In this document: positions 55,236 through 64,000 of the stretch, piece after piece | Numbering within the stretch: the first letter of the stretch is position 1 | How the letters are laid out: each line of letters opens with the position of its first letter | Assembly (NCBI RefSeq): GCF_000219625.1 | Contig: NC_018216.1 | Span: 372,001 to 436,000, forward strand | Direction of reading: 5' to 3' | DNA length: 64,000 nucleotides | Source of the DNA: Zymoseptoria tritici IPO323 | Lineage: Eukaryota; Ascomycota; Dothideomycetes; Mycosphaerellales; Mycosphaerellaceae | The notes under the pieces: generated by a model | Told to the model about the DNA's origin: nothing | The model's database searches: none | The model's input: the letters and a program-made list of their open reading frames with translations, nothing else | Position numbers and translations under genes: made by a program

Positions 55236-57608
55236 ATGGCACAAATCACGCTCAACCCGCCGAAGGTCGACGCTGGCGGTAAGCGTGTGGCCGTCATGAC
55301 CTCCGGAGGTGACTCGCCAGGCATGAGTCCATTTGTCCGAGCTGTGGTCCGTCAACTACTCGCCGAAGGGTGCACGGCGTATGCAGTCTATGAAGGGTAC
55401 CAAGGACTGGTCGATGGAGGTGACATGATCAAAGAGATGGCATGGGAAGATGTGCGAGGCTGGAGCTCAGAAGGTGGCACACTTATCGGTACTGCTCGTT
55501 GCAAAGCATTCATGGAAAGAGCTGGGCGACTGGTCGCTGCGAATAACATGATCGAGAAGGGCATTGACGCTCTGATTGTGTGTGGTGGAGATGGCTCTCT
55601 GACTGGAGCGGACAAGTTTCGAGAGGAGTGGCCGAGTCTTTTGGACGAACTCGTATCCACCGGAAAGCGCAAGGAAGAGGCTATTGAACGACATCGCCAT
55701 CTGAACATCGTTGGAGCGGTGGGCTCAATCGACAATGATCTCAGCGGAACGGATGCCACGATTGGATGCTACAGCTCACTGCAGCGTATATGTCAGTCGA
55801 TCGACTATATCGACTCAACAGCCCTTTCTCACCAACGCGCATTCGTCATTGAGGTCATGGGCAGACACTGCGGATGGCTTGCCATGGCCTCCGCTGTTAG
55901 CTGCGGCGCCGATTTCGTGTTCACGCCGGAGAATCCACCCTCAGAAAACTGGCAAGAGGATATGTGCAAGGTCATTAAGAAGCATCGTGAGATGGGCAAA
56001 CGAAAAACGATTGTAATTGTTGCTGAAGGTGCTCATGATCGCGATCTCAACCACATCTCGCCGGACATGGTCAAAGACCTGCTGTCAGGGACAGTCGGTC
56101 TGGACACAAGAGTGACAACGCTCGGGCACGTCCAACGTGGTGGTCCGCCTTGCGCCTACGATCGAATGCTTGCTACTTTGCAGGGTGTGGAGGCTGTCAA
56201 GGCGGCGCTGGAAGCGACACCGGAGACACCCTCGCCTGTCATTTGCATTCTGGAGAACAAGATTGTCCGCAAAGACTTGATGGAGGCCATCAGATTAACA
56301 AAACAAGTTGCAGTAGATATCGGCAAGAAAGACTTCGCTGCGGCAATGAAAGGAAGAGACGCAGAGTTCGAAGAGCTGTTGCAAGCTTTCCGAGTCACCA
56401 CCGAGGCTGAGAAGGGCGTCTTGCGCATTCCAGAGGAGAAGCGCATGCGGATTGGTATCATCCACGTCGGCGCTCCCGCAGGAGGCATGAACGCAGCCAC
56501 TCGTGCCGCAGTGGCATATTGTCTAAGCCGAGGGCACACCCCTGTCGCGCTACACAACGGATTCCCTGGCCTGGTTCGCCATCACGACGACAAGCCATTG
56601 GGATCTGTGCGAGAAGTATCATGGCTTGATGCCGAGAACTGGGGTTCAAAAGGTGGTTCTGAGATCGGCACAAATCGAGATCTTCCATCTGATGAGAGGT
56701 GCGGTCTCAAGAATGTCGCCTTCTGTCTCGAGAAGTACAAGATCGACGCCCTATATGTCATTGGCGGCTTCGAAGCCTTCACCGCCGTCTCGCAACTTCG
56801 CAAAGGCCGCGAACAGTTCGACGCCCTCAAGATCCCCATGGTCGTCCTCCCTGCCACAATCTCCAACAACGTTCCTGGTACTGAGTTCTCCATCGGCTCC
56901 GACACCTGTCTAAATGCGCTCATCGACTACTGCGACTCCATCAAACAGTCTGCCTCCGCCTCCCGCCGCCGCGTCTTCGTCGTTGAAACGCAAGGCGGCG
57001 CATCTGGCTACATCGCTACGATCGCTGGTCTATGTATCGGCGCCATCGCAGTCTACACACCCGAAGAAGGCATCCACCTCAATATGCTGGTCGAAGACAT
57101 CAAATTCCTCAAGGAGCAATTCGCCAAAGACATCGGTCATGCCAAGTCAGGGAAGATCATCCTCCGCAACGAAAAGGCCAGCAAAGTCTACTCCACCGAA
57201 TTCATTGCCGAAGCAATAAAGGAGGAATCCGGAGGCAAATTTGACTCCCGCTTTGCGGTTCCCGGCCACGTCCAGCAAGGCGGTACACCTAGTCCGATGG
57301 ACCGCGTCCGAGCCGTGCGTTTCGCCATCAAGTCGCTGCAACATCTGGAGAGCTTCGCGGGCAAGTCGAAGCAGGAGATCGCTGACGATCCGCTTTCGGT
57401 GACGGTCATTGGCATGAAGGGTGCGCGGGTTAAGGTGAGAGACATGGAGAAGATCGAGAGGGAGGATACGGATTGGAAGGACCGAAGACCGAAGGATGAG
57501 TTCTGGATGGCGCTGGTGGATGTTGTGGATACGTTGAGTGGGAGGCCGAAGTCGACAAGGTCGCCGATACCAGGCGGGAGTCCGGCCATGAATGGGACGG
57601 CGAAATGA
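55236..57608 (+). CDS. ATP-dependent 6-phosphofructokinase
   Basis: Glycolytic enzyme converting fructose 6-phosphate and ATP to fructose 1,6-bisphosphate in the cytosol. The single-exon 790-aa product is the usual fused double-domain fungal form. In the N-terminal catalytic half: VMTSGGDSPGM (ATP site), VCGGDGSLTGA, and VGSIDNDLSGTDATIG with the catalytic Asp, then EVMGRHCGWLA. In the C-terminal, allosteric half the repeat is degenerate: HVGAPAGGMNAATRA, VIGGFEAF, ETQGGASGYIA. The ATG at 55236-55238 is preferred for its CACC context; an in-frame ATG at 55173 would add 21 residues. Fungi often have one such gene per genome. Confidence 0.95.
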   Translation: MAQITLNPPKVDAGGKRVAVMTSGGDSPGMSPFVRAVVRQLLAEGCTAYAVYEGYQGLVDGGDMIKEMAWEDVRGWSSEGGTLIGTARCKAFMERAGRLVAANNMIEKGIDALIVCGGDGSLTGADKFREEWPSLLDELVSTGKRKEEAIERHRHLNIVGAVGSIDNDLSGTDATIGCYSSLQRICQSIDYIDSTALSHQRAFVIEVMGRHCGWLAMASAVSCGADFVFTPENPPSENWQEDMCKVIKKHREMGKRKTIVIVAEGAHDRDLNHISPDMVKDLLSGTVGLDTRVTTLGHVQRGGPPCAYDRMLATLQGVEAVKAALEATPETPSPVICILENKIVRKDLMEAIRLTKQVAVDIGKKDFAAAMKGRDAEFEELLQAFRVTTEAEKGVLRIPEEKRMRIGIIHVGAPAGGMNAATRAAVAYCLSRGHTPVALHNGFPGLVRHHDDKPLGSVREVSWLDAENWGSKGGSEIGTNRDLPSDERCGLKNVAFCLEKYKIDALYVIGGFEAFTAVSQLRKGREQFDALKIPMVVLPATISNNVPGTEFSIGSDTCLNALIDYCDSIKQSASASRRRVFVVETQGGASGYIATIAGLCIGAIAVYTPEEGIHLNMLVEDIKFLKEQFAKDIGHAKSGKIILRNEKASKVYSTEFIAEAIKEESGGKFDSRFAVPGHVQQGGTPSPMDRVRAVRFAIKSLQHLESFAGKSKQEIADDPLSVTVIGMKGARVKVRDMEKIEREDTDWKDRRPKDEFWMALVDVVDTLSGRPKSTRSPIPGGSPAMNGTAK

Positions 57609-57772
57609 GTAAGATCTGTGGAGAGATATATGCTTACAGCGACTAGCTTTATGATATCTGCGCGGGCGTGCAAGTCGCATGGTCAAATCCAGCTTCGAAC
57701 CAATCGCACCTGCGTGCTCGCGTATCCCGCTGTCCTCATTGCTCTGTTGTAGCTGATGCTCGAGATTCCTCC

Positions 57773-58516
57773 TCACCATGTTGTCTGCTCAAGCGCTGAC
57801 TTCATGTTCCCGTATACTTCCATCTCGTGGAAAGTGATCTTCTCGAAGGGGACGGTGGCCTTGAATCCACCATGCTTGCTCTTGAGGCGTTGGAGGGCAC
57901 GGAACACATCTCGGAGACGTATGCCGGCGCTCCTCTCAATGACGGCGATGGCTGCCGTACGTGACGGACCTACGGCAGTGTCGAGCGTGAGCTCCACCGC
58001 CGGAGGCTGGGTAACGAACATGTTCTTCCAATGCTTGACAGTTCCCGGGAGGCGTAAGTACCAGCGAGTAAACTTGTCGTCGGAGATCTTGATGGTGTAA
58101 CTGTTCATTGGATAGGGCGATCCACGTTTCAACTTCCAAAGAGCTGGATGAAGAATGCCGACGATGCCGACGAGTCGGTAGCCTGGTTCGCTTGATTCAC
58201 GAGACGCGATCTTCGGTTCCGCGACTTGCCATCCCGTCTCCAAATCTTTCACGAGCAGGTACGTCTTTTCGGCGACAGGCGCTAGGAACAGCTTCTGTCG
58301 CAGCTCGACAGAGCCCTTGGCGATGGTCGCGCGCCAGTCGGAGTGAACCGCACGAAATCTAACAAGCGTACGCATGTCCAAGTCTGCGGCAACCAAGATA
58401 ATGTCAAGCAGCTCTGGAATGGCAAAGACCGTGCTTGCCGCATTTCCTGAGTATTGATCCGTTGTATTCGGGCGCGCCGTTTCGGCTCTTGCGCGGGATG
58501 TCGAGGTGGCGGGCAT
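57773..58516 (-). CDS. F-box-like protein, paralogue 1
   Basis: A 247-aa single-exon product. Residues of about 28-75 (VFAIPELLDIILVAADLDMRTL and FRAVHSDWRATI) resemble an F-box-like helix set, followed by LRQKLFL. A downstream motif, W-x-x-M-F-x-T-Q-P-P, is shared with two neighbouring genes. Such proteins usually recruit Skp1 in ubiquitin ligases, but the weak motif makes this uncertain. Its 3' end faces PFK. It is the most divergent of the three. Confidence 0.68.
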   Translation of the reverse strand: MPATSTSRARAETARPNTTDQYSGNAASTVFAIPELLDIILVAADLDMRTLVRFRAVHSDWRATIAKGSVELRQKLFLAPVAEKTYLLVKDLETGWQVAEPKIASRESSEPGYRLVGIVGILHPALWKLKRGSPYPMNSYTIKISDDKFTRWYLRLPGTVKHWKNMFVTQPPAVELTLDTAVGPSRTAAIAVIERSAGIRLRDVFRALQRLKSKHGGFKATVPFEKITFHEMEVYGNMKSALEQTTW

Positions 58517-60024
58517 ACTGTGGTATATTTTGTGGTGATTGCGCTGCTTGTAAATCGATGTTTGTCGGAATGTGAGGTGTTCAAGGAAGTACTGATCGAT
58601 CGTTGAAGATGGATCCGATTTGGTGGTCGAGAATAAGGTAGGCTAGCACAAGCTCGAATTCACGTCTAGGTAGATTCACGTCTCTGCAGAGACAAGAACA
58701 AAGGGATGTGTCTTGCGATACTGACACATGTTCCGCATTTCTCATCCACAAGACACATCCGGATCGGATGACAGCAATAATCTCGATGTGCACATCGACG
58801 TGCGCCTAGCAAGTCCTAGACCTCAGAAATCACGCTAGTGTGGTTTTGACCCCTATTGTGCATCAAAGGAATCGAGCGATACTTCCGTACAAAAACGAGA
58901 TATGCCTCGCACTTTCCAATGCAACAATTGATATCCAGAGAGTGACGTGCGCAGTATCGATCGGTCCGAGATCCCGTCACCTCGGAGCAAAATATCCACA
59001 ACACCCTCTCGAAAAGCAAAAACAAGTCGAGCTCGAACTCGGACTTCTTCGCCAATGCCGGCTACTCCGAGCCGGTCATGAGAATCCACCAGACGTCTGC
59101 CACCAAAAACGGATGCAAGAGCAAAAGAAGATAGATGTCTTCTAATATTGCCCAGTCGGCTACTATTTATAGTAGCCAAATCTCGCCGGCTACAGATGTC
59201 CGGTCGTGATCACCCACCAAATGCCCACCTGTATGAGAAACTCTATTACAGAGAAGACCTGAAGGCTCGATTCCATTCTTGATTTCGGTCTTTTTCGGGC
59301 AATTTAAAGGAGATTTTAAGCTCGAAAAGTCGAAGGCCCGCGCACTATTTCTTATTCTCAAAGTCTTACATCGACCAAGTCGCTGCTTTGTTGGAGGGGC
59401 AAAATTTTGCGCGTACTTAACAGTGACAACGAGCTGGGCCCGAAGCTCTGCCGGTTGAGGCGGGAGGGCGGGCGGAGAGGCGTTTGTGGGCGATGGGTTC
59501 CCACGTGAGAAACTTACGTGGGCGATGGACGAAGCGTTCCTTTAGTGTATTCAGCCACATGCCACAGTTTGGCACTGCCCTGCGCGCATATTATGATTTT
59601 TGGTCTTGCGGCGGAAAGCGAAGCTGCCCTGCCCTGGAGTAGCGCATGATGACTAATCGCCGAAGTGAATGAATTTGGCCCTGTGCAGTCATTGATGATA
59701 CACGATTACAGATCTGCCCAGGGGACAGCATGCTCAAACGTTGAGTTTGAAAGATGAATATGTGGCTGTGTGCAGAGATCCAAATTTCCATTGCAGAAGT
59801 TCAACCGGCAATAAGGAGGATAGCAGCTTATTCCAAATGATCCAGCCTTGCTGAGACTGCCTCCAAGAGCACGGCCATAAACATTGACCATACTGCTATC
59901 AGAAAGACTTCAAAATGATGTGACCCTATGATCAGAGCCTCGCGCTGGCTCAAACAAGTGTGTAACAAATATTCGAACAAAGCACCCGCCCGTGCCAGGA
60001 CCACCTCGCATGCTGAGCAAGTTG
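58517..60024. other. intergenic region between F-box-like genes
   Basis: No supported gene. A minus-strand frame at 58853-59179 (108 codons) has no motif and no similarity to its neighbours that I can see. Confidence 0.45.
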
Positions 60025-60711
60025 TCAGTGCTGCCGCTCTCGTTCTCGTATCCGCCGCAGCCCACGTAGACGCTTTTCCCAGTGAGCGTATGTTCTACCC
60101 TTTGCCACCTGCGAATGGTCCTCAGACGTGGCCCCACAGCCTGAAATGGTGATTACGAATCGTCCCAATGCACGCTTTGGCAGCAAGAAACATTCCCGGT
60201 GGTAAGCTGCCAGCTCGTCCCTTATCTGCCCCAATGTCTGCGGTTGAGACACTTTCCGTACGCCCATCGGTCCGAACTCGTCATTTGATGTGAACTTGAG
60301 CTCGGCGCAAGGAGGTTGAGTGGCCAGCATGTTCTCCCACATTCCAGGTGCCCGGTTGAAGAAGCGCTCGTCTATCTCGGCAAGATCAGCGGGCTCTATG
60401 GAATGACACCTGCGAACTTGAAGTAGAGGATGGACTTTGACGATGGTCCGGATGTCGTCGCCGTAGGTATTGTCGCCGTGTTGTACGACCAGCGGCTGGC
60501 CCGGTTTCCCTTCGCGACAACACAGTTTCTCGCTGCTTAAAGCTGGATCCAGGAACATTTTCCTTCTCAGACTCTTGGAACAGTCGACGATGTCTTTGAA
60601 GAAAGAGTTGACCTCCCGAGCACGTGCGGCGTCTTCCATGGAGCAGTCCAACAGGATCATCTCGACCAGTTCCACGGTTTGGAACACGGTGTTTGCAGCG
60701 CTGATAGCCAT
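60025..60711 (-). CDS. F-box-like protein, paralogue 2
   Basis: A 228-aa single-exon product. The N-terminus MAISAANTVFQTVELVEMILLDCSMEDA is parallel to paralogue 3 (MATSAATVFGTAELLEMILLGCTMEEV, given in part), followed by RRKMFLDP and the shared WENMLATQPP motif. Arginine-rich C-terminus (GLRRIRERER). Probably arose by local duplication with paralogue 3, 0.5 kb away. Function unknown beyond the F-box-like fold. Confidence 0.7.
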   Translation of the reverse strand: MAISAANTVFQTVELVEMILLDCSMEDAARAREVNSFFKDIVDCSKSLRRKMFLDPALSSEKLCCREGKPGQPLVVQHGDNTYGDDIRTIVKVHPLLQVRRCHSIEPADLAEIDERFFNRAPGMWENMLATQPPCAELKFTSNDEFGPMGVRKVSQPQTLGQIRDELAAYHRECFLLPKRALGRFVITISGCGATSEDHSQVAKGRTYAHWEKRLRGLRRIRERERQH

Positions 60712-61219
60712 CTTGGTTTGTTGGTGATGATTGGGACGAACGTGATGGTTCGATCGTGGGACGCACGGTGAGGTCGAGGAGTTTGGAGTCGTGGAAGTTT
60801 CCTTTGGGGTGCAGGCGAAGTCGCAGTAGTGCCGAACAGCTGAATGGTGATGAGTGTTGAGAATGATGGCGCGAAAGACAGTCTAGTGGCTGTCAACGAT
60901 GTCGATGTTGATGCAGAAGTCTCGGTGACAAGATTGGGTCAAGATGTAGTAGATCGCAGATGTCACAAGCTTGAACTTCATTCACGTGAAAGCGCGGCTT
61001 CATGTTGAGTGCAACGGGAGTCATACGTACCGTGCCGATCAGATGCTAACTACAAAGTCTCATGCTTCCCTGTCGCTGTCCCCACGCATGCGCCTGCATC
61101 CACCTCCGTTGCCATGATGTTTCCTTCTTACATGTGCGAGCCCTGAAACAGCCGTCCCTCCTTCCTCGTGAGCAGCGTTTTGATACCTCTAGCAGCTCCT
61201 TCATTACCATGGCCGGGAT
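60712..61219. other. gap between paralogues 2 and 3
   Basis: 508 bp holding the promoter of paralogue 2 and the 3' flank of paralogue 3. Nothing else seen. Confidence 0.5.
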
Positions 61220-61933
61220 CTACTCCATCTTCTGTGCCTGGCCTTCAGCCAGTCGTGCGGAGTTCGTCCGGCCCGCAGCTACCCGCCGATCCTCCTCAGT
61301 GACCGCATCGTGCGTTACGATGCCAACAAAGCTGATGCGGTTGGCGAGACCATCGGAGGGTCTTGGTCTGAGAGTACGACCCCGATCGAGTGCCAGCAAC
61401 TCTGCTCTGAGTTCTCCGAGGGTGTGTGCAGTAGACTTGAAACCCTTTGAACGCGGCCCCTTCGTCTTCACGACCACCAATTCCAGCGACCGCAGAGGTG
61501 GCTGTGTAATCAGCATCGCCTCCCAGCGCCCCGACGGGCGATCCAGGAAGTCTTGCCCGACAATGGCGAGTCTATTTCCGGTGACGTAACGCCTTGTGGC
61601 TTCCGGTGAGGCGGTGCATGTGAGCAGCTTCAGTAGGGGATTAAGATTGACGATGGTCCGACTGTATGTGCGGTCTCGTGCAGTACGCGCTTCGCTCGCC
61701 AATACCAAAGGGACTGTTGTTGCTCTCCACGACCAGAGTGGGGCCACGAGCTTTTCAGCGCCCGGCGCTGCTTCCAAAAAGATCTTCTGCCTCAAACGCT
61801 TGGAGCCGTCGACAGTGGCTTGGACGAAGGTGTTGATACGGCGAGCGCAGGTGACTTCCTCCATAGTGCATCCCAGAAGAATCATCTCCAGTAATTCCGC
61901 GGTGCCGAACACGGTGGCAGCGCTGGTGGCCAT
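61220..61933 (-). CDS. F-box-like protein, paralogue 3
   Basis: 237 aa from the ATG at 61931-61933, chosen because it aligns with the start of paralogue 2. An upstream in-frame ATG at 62153 would add 74 residues rich in His and Pro. F-box-like start (TAELLEMILLGCTMEEV), then LRQKIFLEAAPGAEKL and WEAMLITQPPLRSLEL. Same strand and order as its relatives. Confidence 0.7.
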   Translation of the reverse strand: MATSAATVFGTAELLEMILLGCTMEEVTCARRINTFVQATVDGSKRLRQKIFLEAAPGAEKLVAPLWSWRATTVPLVLASEARTARDRTYSRTIVNLNPLLKLLTCTASPEATRRYVTGNRLAIVGQDFLDRPSGRWEAMLITQPPLRSLELVVVKTKGPRSKGFKSTAHTLGELRAELLALDRGRTLRPRPSDGLANRISFVGIVTHDAVTEEDRRVAAGRTNSARLAEGQAQKME

Positions 61934-62323
61934 GTTGAGGAGTGGTGGCGGTGAATTTGCGTGTATGTGGGTCGGAGGAGCGCGAATGTGGTGGTGGTCG
62001 TTGGCGGAGATCGACGGGCCCGGTGATGAAGCGTCTCCGTGGAATGGTCGGAGAAGATGAAGTGGAAGTTGCCGAAGCTGGCATGGTGCTTGGTGAAGTT
62101 TTGGAGAGCGTCGCGCTTGCCACGTTGTGCGGGCCGAGAGCGCGGCATTCATCACTTTGCCCGATACCTATCTCACTCAATGTTACGACAAACTTCACAA
62201 ACGATACCAGCTGTGAGCACTGATGTGAGGTTGCTGTCATCCTGAACCACATTTCATGTGCTCGTACAGAATACATACCACGAAGATGACCCAAATGCCT
62301 CATCATTCCCGACTACCGCCCAT
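61934..62323. other. gap between paralogue 3 and PEX14
   Basis: 390 bp with the promoter of paralogue 3 and the 3' end of PEX14. Nothing else supported. Confidence 0.5.
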
Positions 62324-63531
62324 TCATGCCGCGGCCTCTGTGCTCTCGCTAACAGTCCCGCTCTCCTGTACGTTCTGTCCATTTGGCACCGCTGCCGATC
62401 CCGCCTCTGCAGCTTTCGCATCTTCGCTCTTCTTCTTCGCAGCTAATTGCCAGCTCGGGATGGCGGCCTTGCCACCGAGCAGACGGCTGTATGTTGTGTT
62501 GGCTCCATCGCGATTAGGCAACTCACGCGCAGCAGTTGGCGTGTTGCCAGAGTTGGGTGTTTGACTGTTGTACACTGGAGCAGTGTATGGTGAGGACTGA
62601 GCGGCCGTGCCGTTTGTCTCCAGGGCACCATTCTCCGCGGACGACGGTATAGCACCAGTTCCATTTACGGTAGGAGCATCAGTGGCCGGCCTTGCGGAGG
62701 AGAAAGACGGCGTAGACCTCGCCGGCGGCGCGCCACCGCCCTGCATGCGGTTCGCAACGAGCGTCTTCAAGCTCTTTACCTCCGCCACCAACTCCTTCAA
62801 GCGCTCCTCGGTAGCAGCCTTCTCCTTCTCCAGCGCCTTCGGTATGCTATCCCTGATGTCTCCAATCTCCTTTGCAATTCGCTTCGATTCGAGCTCCCGA
62901 TCTTCGTTCGCAGCCTTCATCCTTCCGACCACACCCTCCACCTCTCCCAACGCACTGTCTAATCTTTCTTTCCGAGCCGCCTCATTGGACTTCAACTCCT
63001 GCGTATCTGTTGCCAACTGATCGAGCAGAGCGAAGGCTTTGTCGAAGGATGCGTCAATCGAAGATTTGTCTTGCTCGATCTGGGCGGGTGTCGGCGGCGA
63101 GATGAGAGGGTAGATGTAACGCTTCGCCGTCCAGTACAGAGCATATCCTGCGCCACCAAAGACCGTCGCTGCTATGAAGTAATCACGCCAGTCCCGATGA
63201 GGAGGCTCTGGAGGCGGCTGTTGCCATTGCGGAGGGTATCCTTGTTGTGCGGGTTGGTATCCTGTGTTGTTGTACTGCTGGGGTTGTCGATATGCTACTG
63301 GTGGCTGGGAGGATGCGGGAGACTGTCCGACGCGGGCGAGAGAAGTGTCGATTTCGTCTTGAGTCAGGTTCTTGGAGCGGAGAAAGGCGATACGCTGTTC
63401 GATCGGTGCGTTTGCGACGGACGGATCCTGGAGGACTGCAAGAGATGTGTAAGATACAGGCAATAGGTGATAAGAGACGAGTCGCGATACTCACAGCTTA
63501 CAGCTCCCTCGATCAGGTCCTCTCGGACCAT
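62324..63531 (-). CDS. PEX14: peroxin 14 (peroxisomal import docking protein)
   Basis: Exon 1 is 63495-63531 and exon 2 is 62324-63435, with a 59-bp intron (GTGAGT...TTGCAG). Splicing joins VREDLIEGAVS to FLQDPSVANAP, the conserved Pex14 N-terminal domain that binds Pex5 (through RIAFLRSKNLTQDEID). The 382-aa product has a Gln/Pro linker, one membrane segment at about 100-120 (YFIAATVFGGAGYALYW), a long coiled coil (about 140-235) and a disordered C-terminus. It forms the docking site for matrix-protein import at the peroxisome membrane. An ATG eight codons upstream is an alternative start. Confidence 0.93.
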
Positions 63532-63883
63532 CTTGGGATTGAGATTATATCTCACGAACTGTGTGACTGCTGAACACCAATACTTTCTACAAGTCGCAAT
63601 TGAGCAGTGTATCGTGAGAGTGTGAAGTGATCACCAGCATGTGAGAAGTTGGAGGTCGTCCAAGTTGTCGGCTCAAGACGCCTCGGCTTGTCGGGGCGGC
63701 AGCGACCGTCTGCCGAAAAGTCAAAGTCGATGGCAACGGCTTGGCGCGCTTTGTTTACTCGGGAAGGCGCGCCGACTTCAGCTTCATCCCACCAAAGCAC
63801 ACGACATTCAGTCTACACCATCCCGGCTTGTCGCATTGCGCTTTTGACACCAGAGATAGACAGACAACGCTTACGCGATCAAG
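63532..63883. promoter_or_regulatory. shared divergent promoter region PEX14 / right-edge gene
   Basis: 352 bp between divergent start codons. A plain intergenic stretch with no clear motif. Confidence 0.45.
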
Positions 63884-64000
63884 ATGTCGCAAGAATCAGG
63901 ACTTTTCTCCGTGCGACGGCCGAGAGAGGTGAGCACGCAGCGACAGCACGATCAACAAGGTGGCAGAGACTGACAACACGACAGACACTCGGCGCCGTCT
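63884..64000 (+). CDS. 5' part of a gene running off the right edge
   Basis: ATG at 63884 in aagATGtc context opens MSQESGLFSVRRPRE. A likely 56-bp intron follows (GTGAGC at 63929, CTGAC branch, ACAG ending at 63984), and the next exon begins TLGAV and is cut by the window end. Too short to identify. The phase is consistent (0), which supports the splice. Confidence 0.5.

Noticed and set aside
38531..63531. Secondary-metabolite or other functional gene cluster
   Set aside because: The genes belong to unrelated housekeeping functions; there is no synthase or cluster regulator.

Overview
The window is nuclear DNA from a filamentous ascomycete. Genes have short introns of 48-65 bases with GT...AG ends and CTRAC-type branch points, and they encode fungal forms of Mediator, ESCRT, ATR and peroxin proteins. 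A large transposon island shows repeat-induced point mutation (RIP): CpA and TpG are almost gone, TpA is enriched, and in-frame stops fall where CAG or TGG codons would be. A dothideomycete, possibly Mycosphaerella-like, fits the gene styles, but that placement is inference.

Layout. 0.4-4.0 kb: divergent housekeeping pair MED17 / ISN1. 4.4-8.7 kb: gene-poor DNA with two small secreted cysteine-rich protein genes (SSP1 and SSP2) and a frameshifted alpha/beta-hydrolase relic. About 9.6-37.07 kb: a nested transposon island. It holds a PIF/Harbinger-type transposase relic (9.8-11.1 kb). Next is a minus-strand Ty3/Gypsy chromovirus (Gypsy-B, LTRs at 13895-14118 and 36832-37067). Gypsy-B is split by a complete plus-strand chromovirus (Gypsy-A, 14582-22993, 5-bp target duplication), a full-length LINE (29684-35260, 13-bp target duplication) and a SINE-like element. 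Three SINE-like copies of 750-779 bp share the LINE 3' tail, and each has a 13-14 bp target duplication. 37.58 kb: a third small secreted cysteine-rich gene (SSP3). 38.5-63.9 kb: compact housekeeping DNA with a proline-iminopeptidase-like protein, DID2/CHMP1, an MscS channel with an EF-hand, ATR/Mec1 kinase, COX16, phosphofructokinase, three F-box-like paralogues, PEX14, and the first exon of a gene running off the right edge.

How the parts relate. The conserved genes carry out unrelated core functions and form no cluster. All three small cysteine-rich secreted genes lie on the two flanks of the RIP-affected island, the setting often seen for fungal effector or antimicrobial genes. A short block upstream of SSP3 has relatives on the opposite flank. 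The island is layered: Gypsy-B first, then Gypsy-A and the LINE, with the SINE-like copies on top. The SINE-like copies and a perfect 12 x 16-bp minisatellite carry little or no RIP. I found no complete biosynthetic cluster, CRISPR array, rRNA or intact tRNA.
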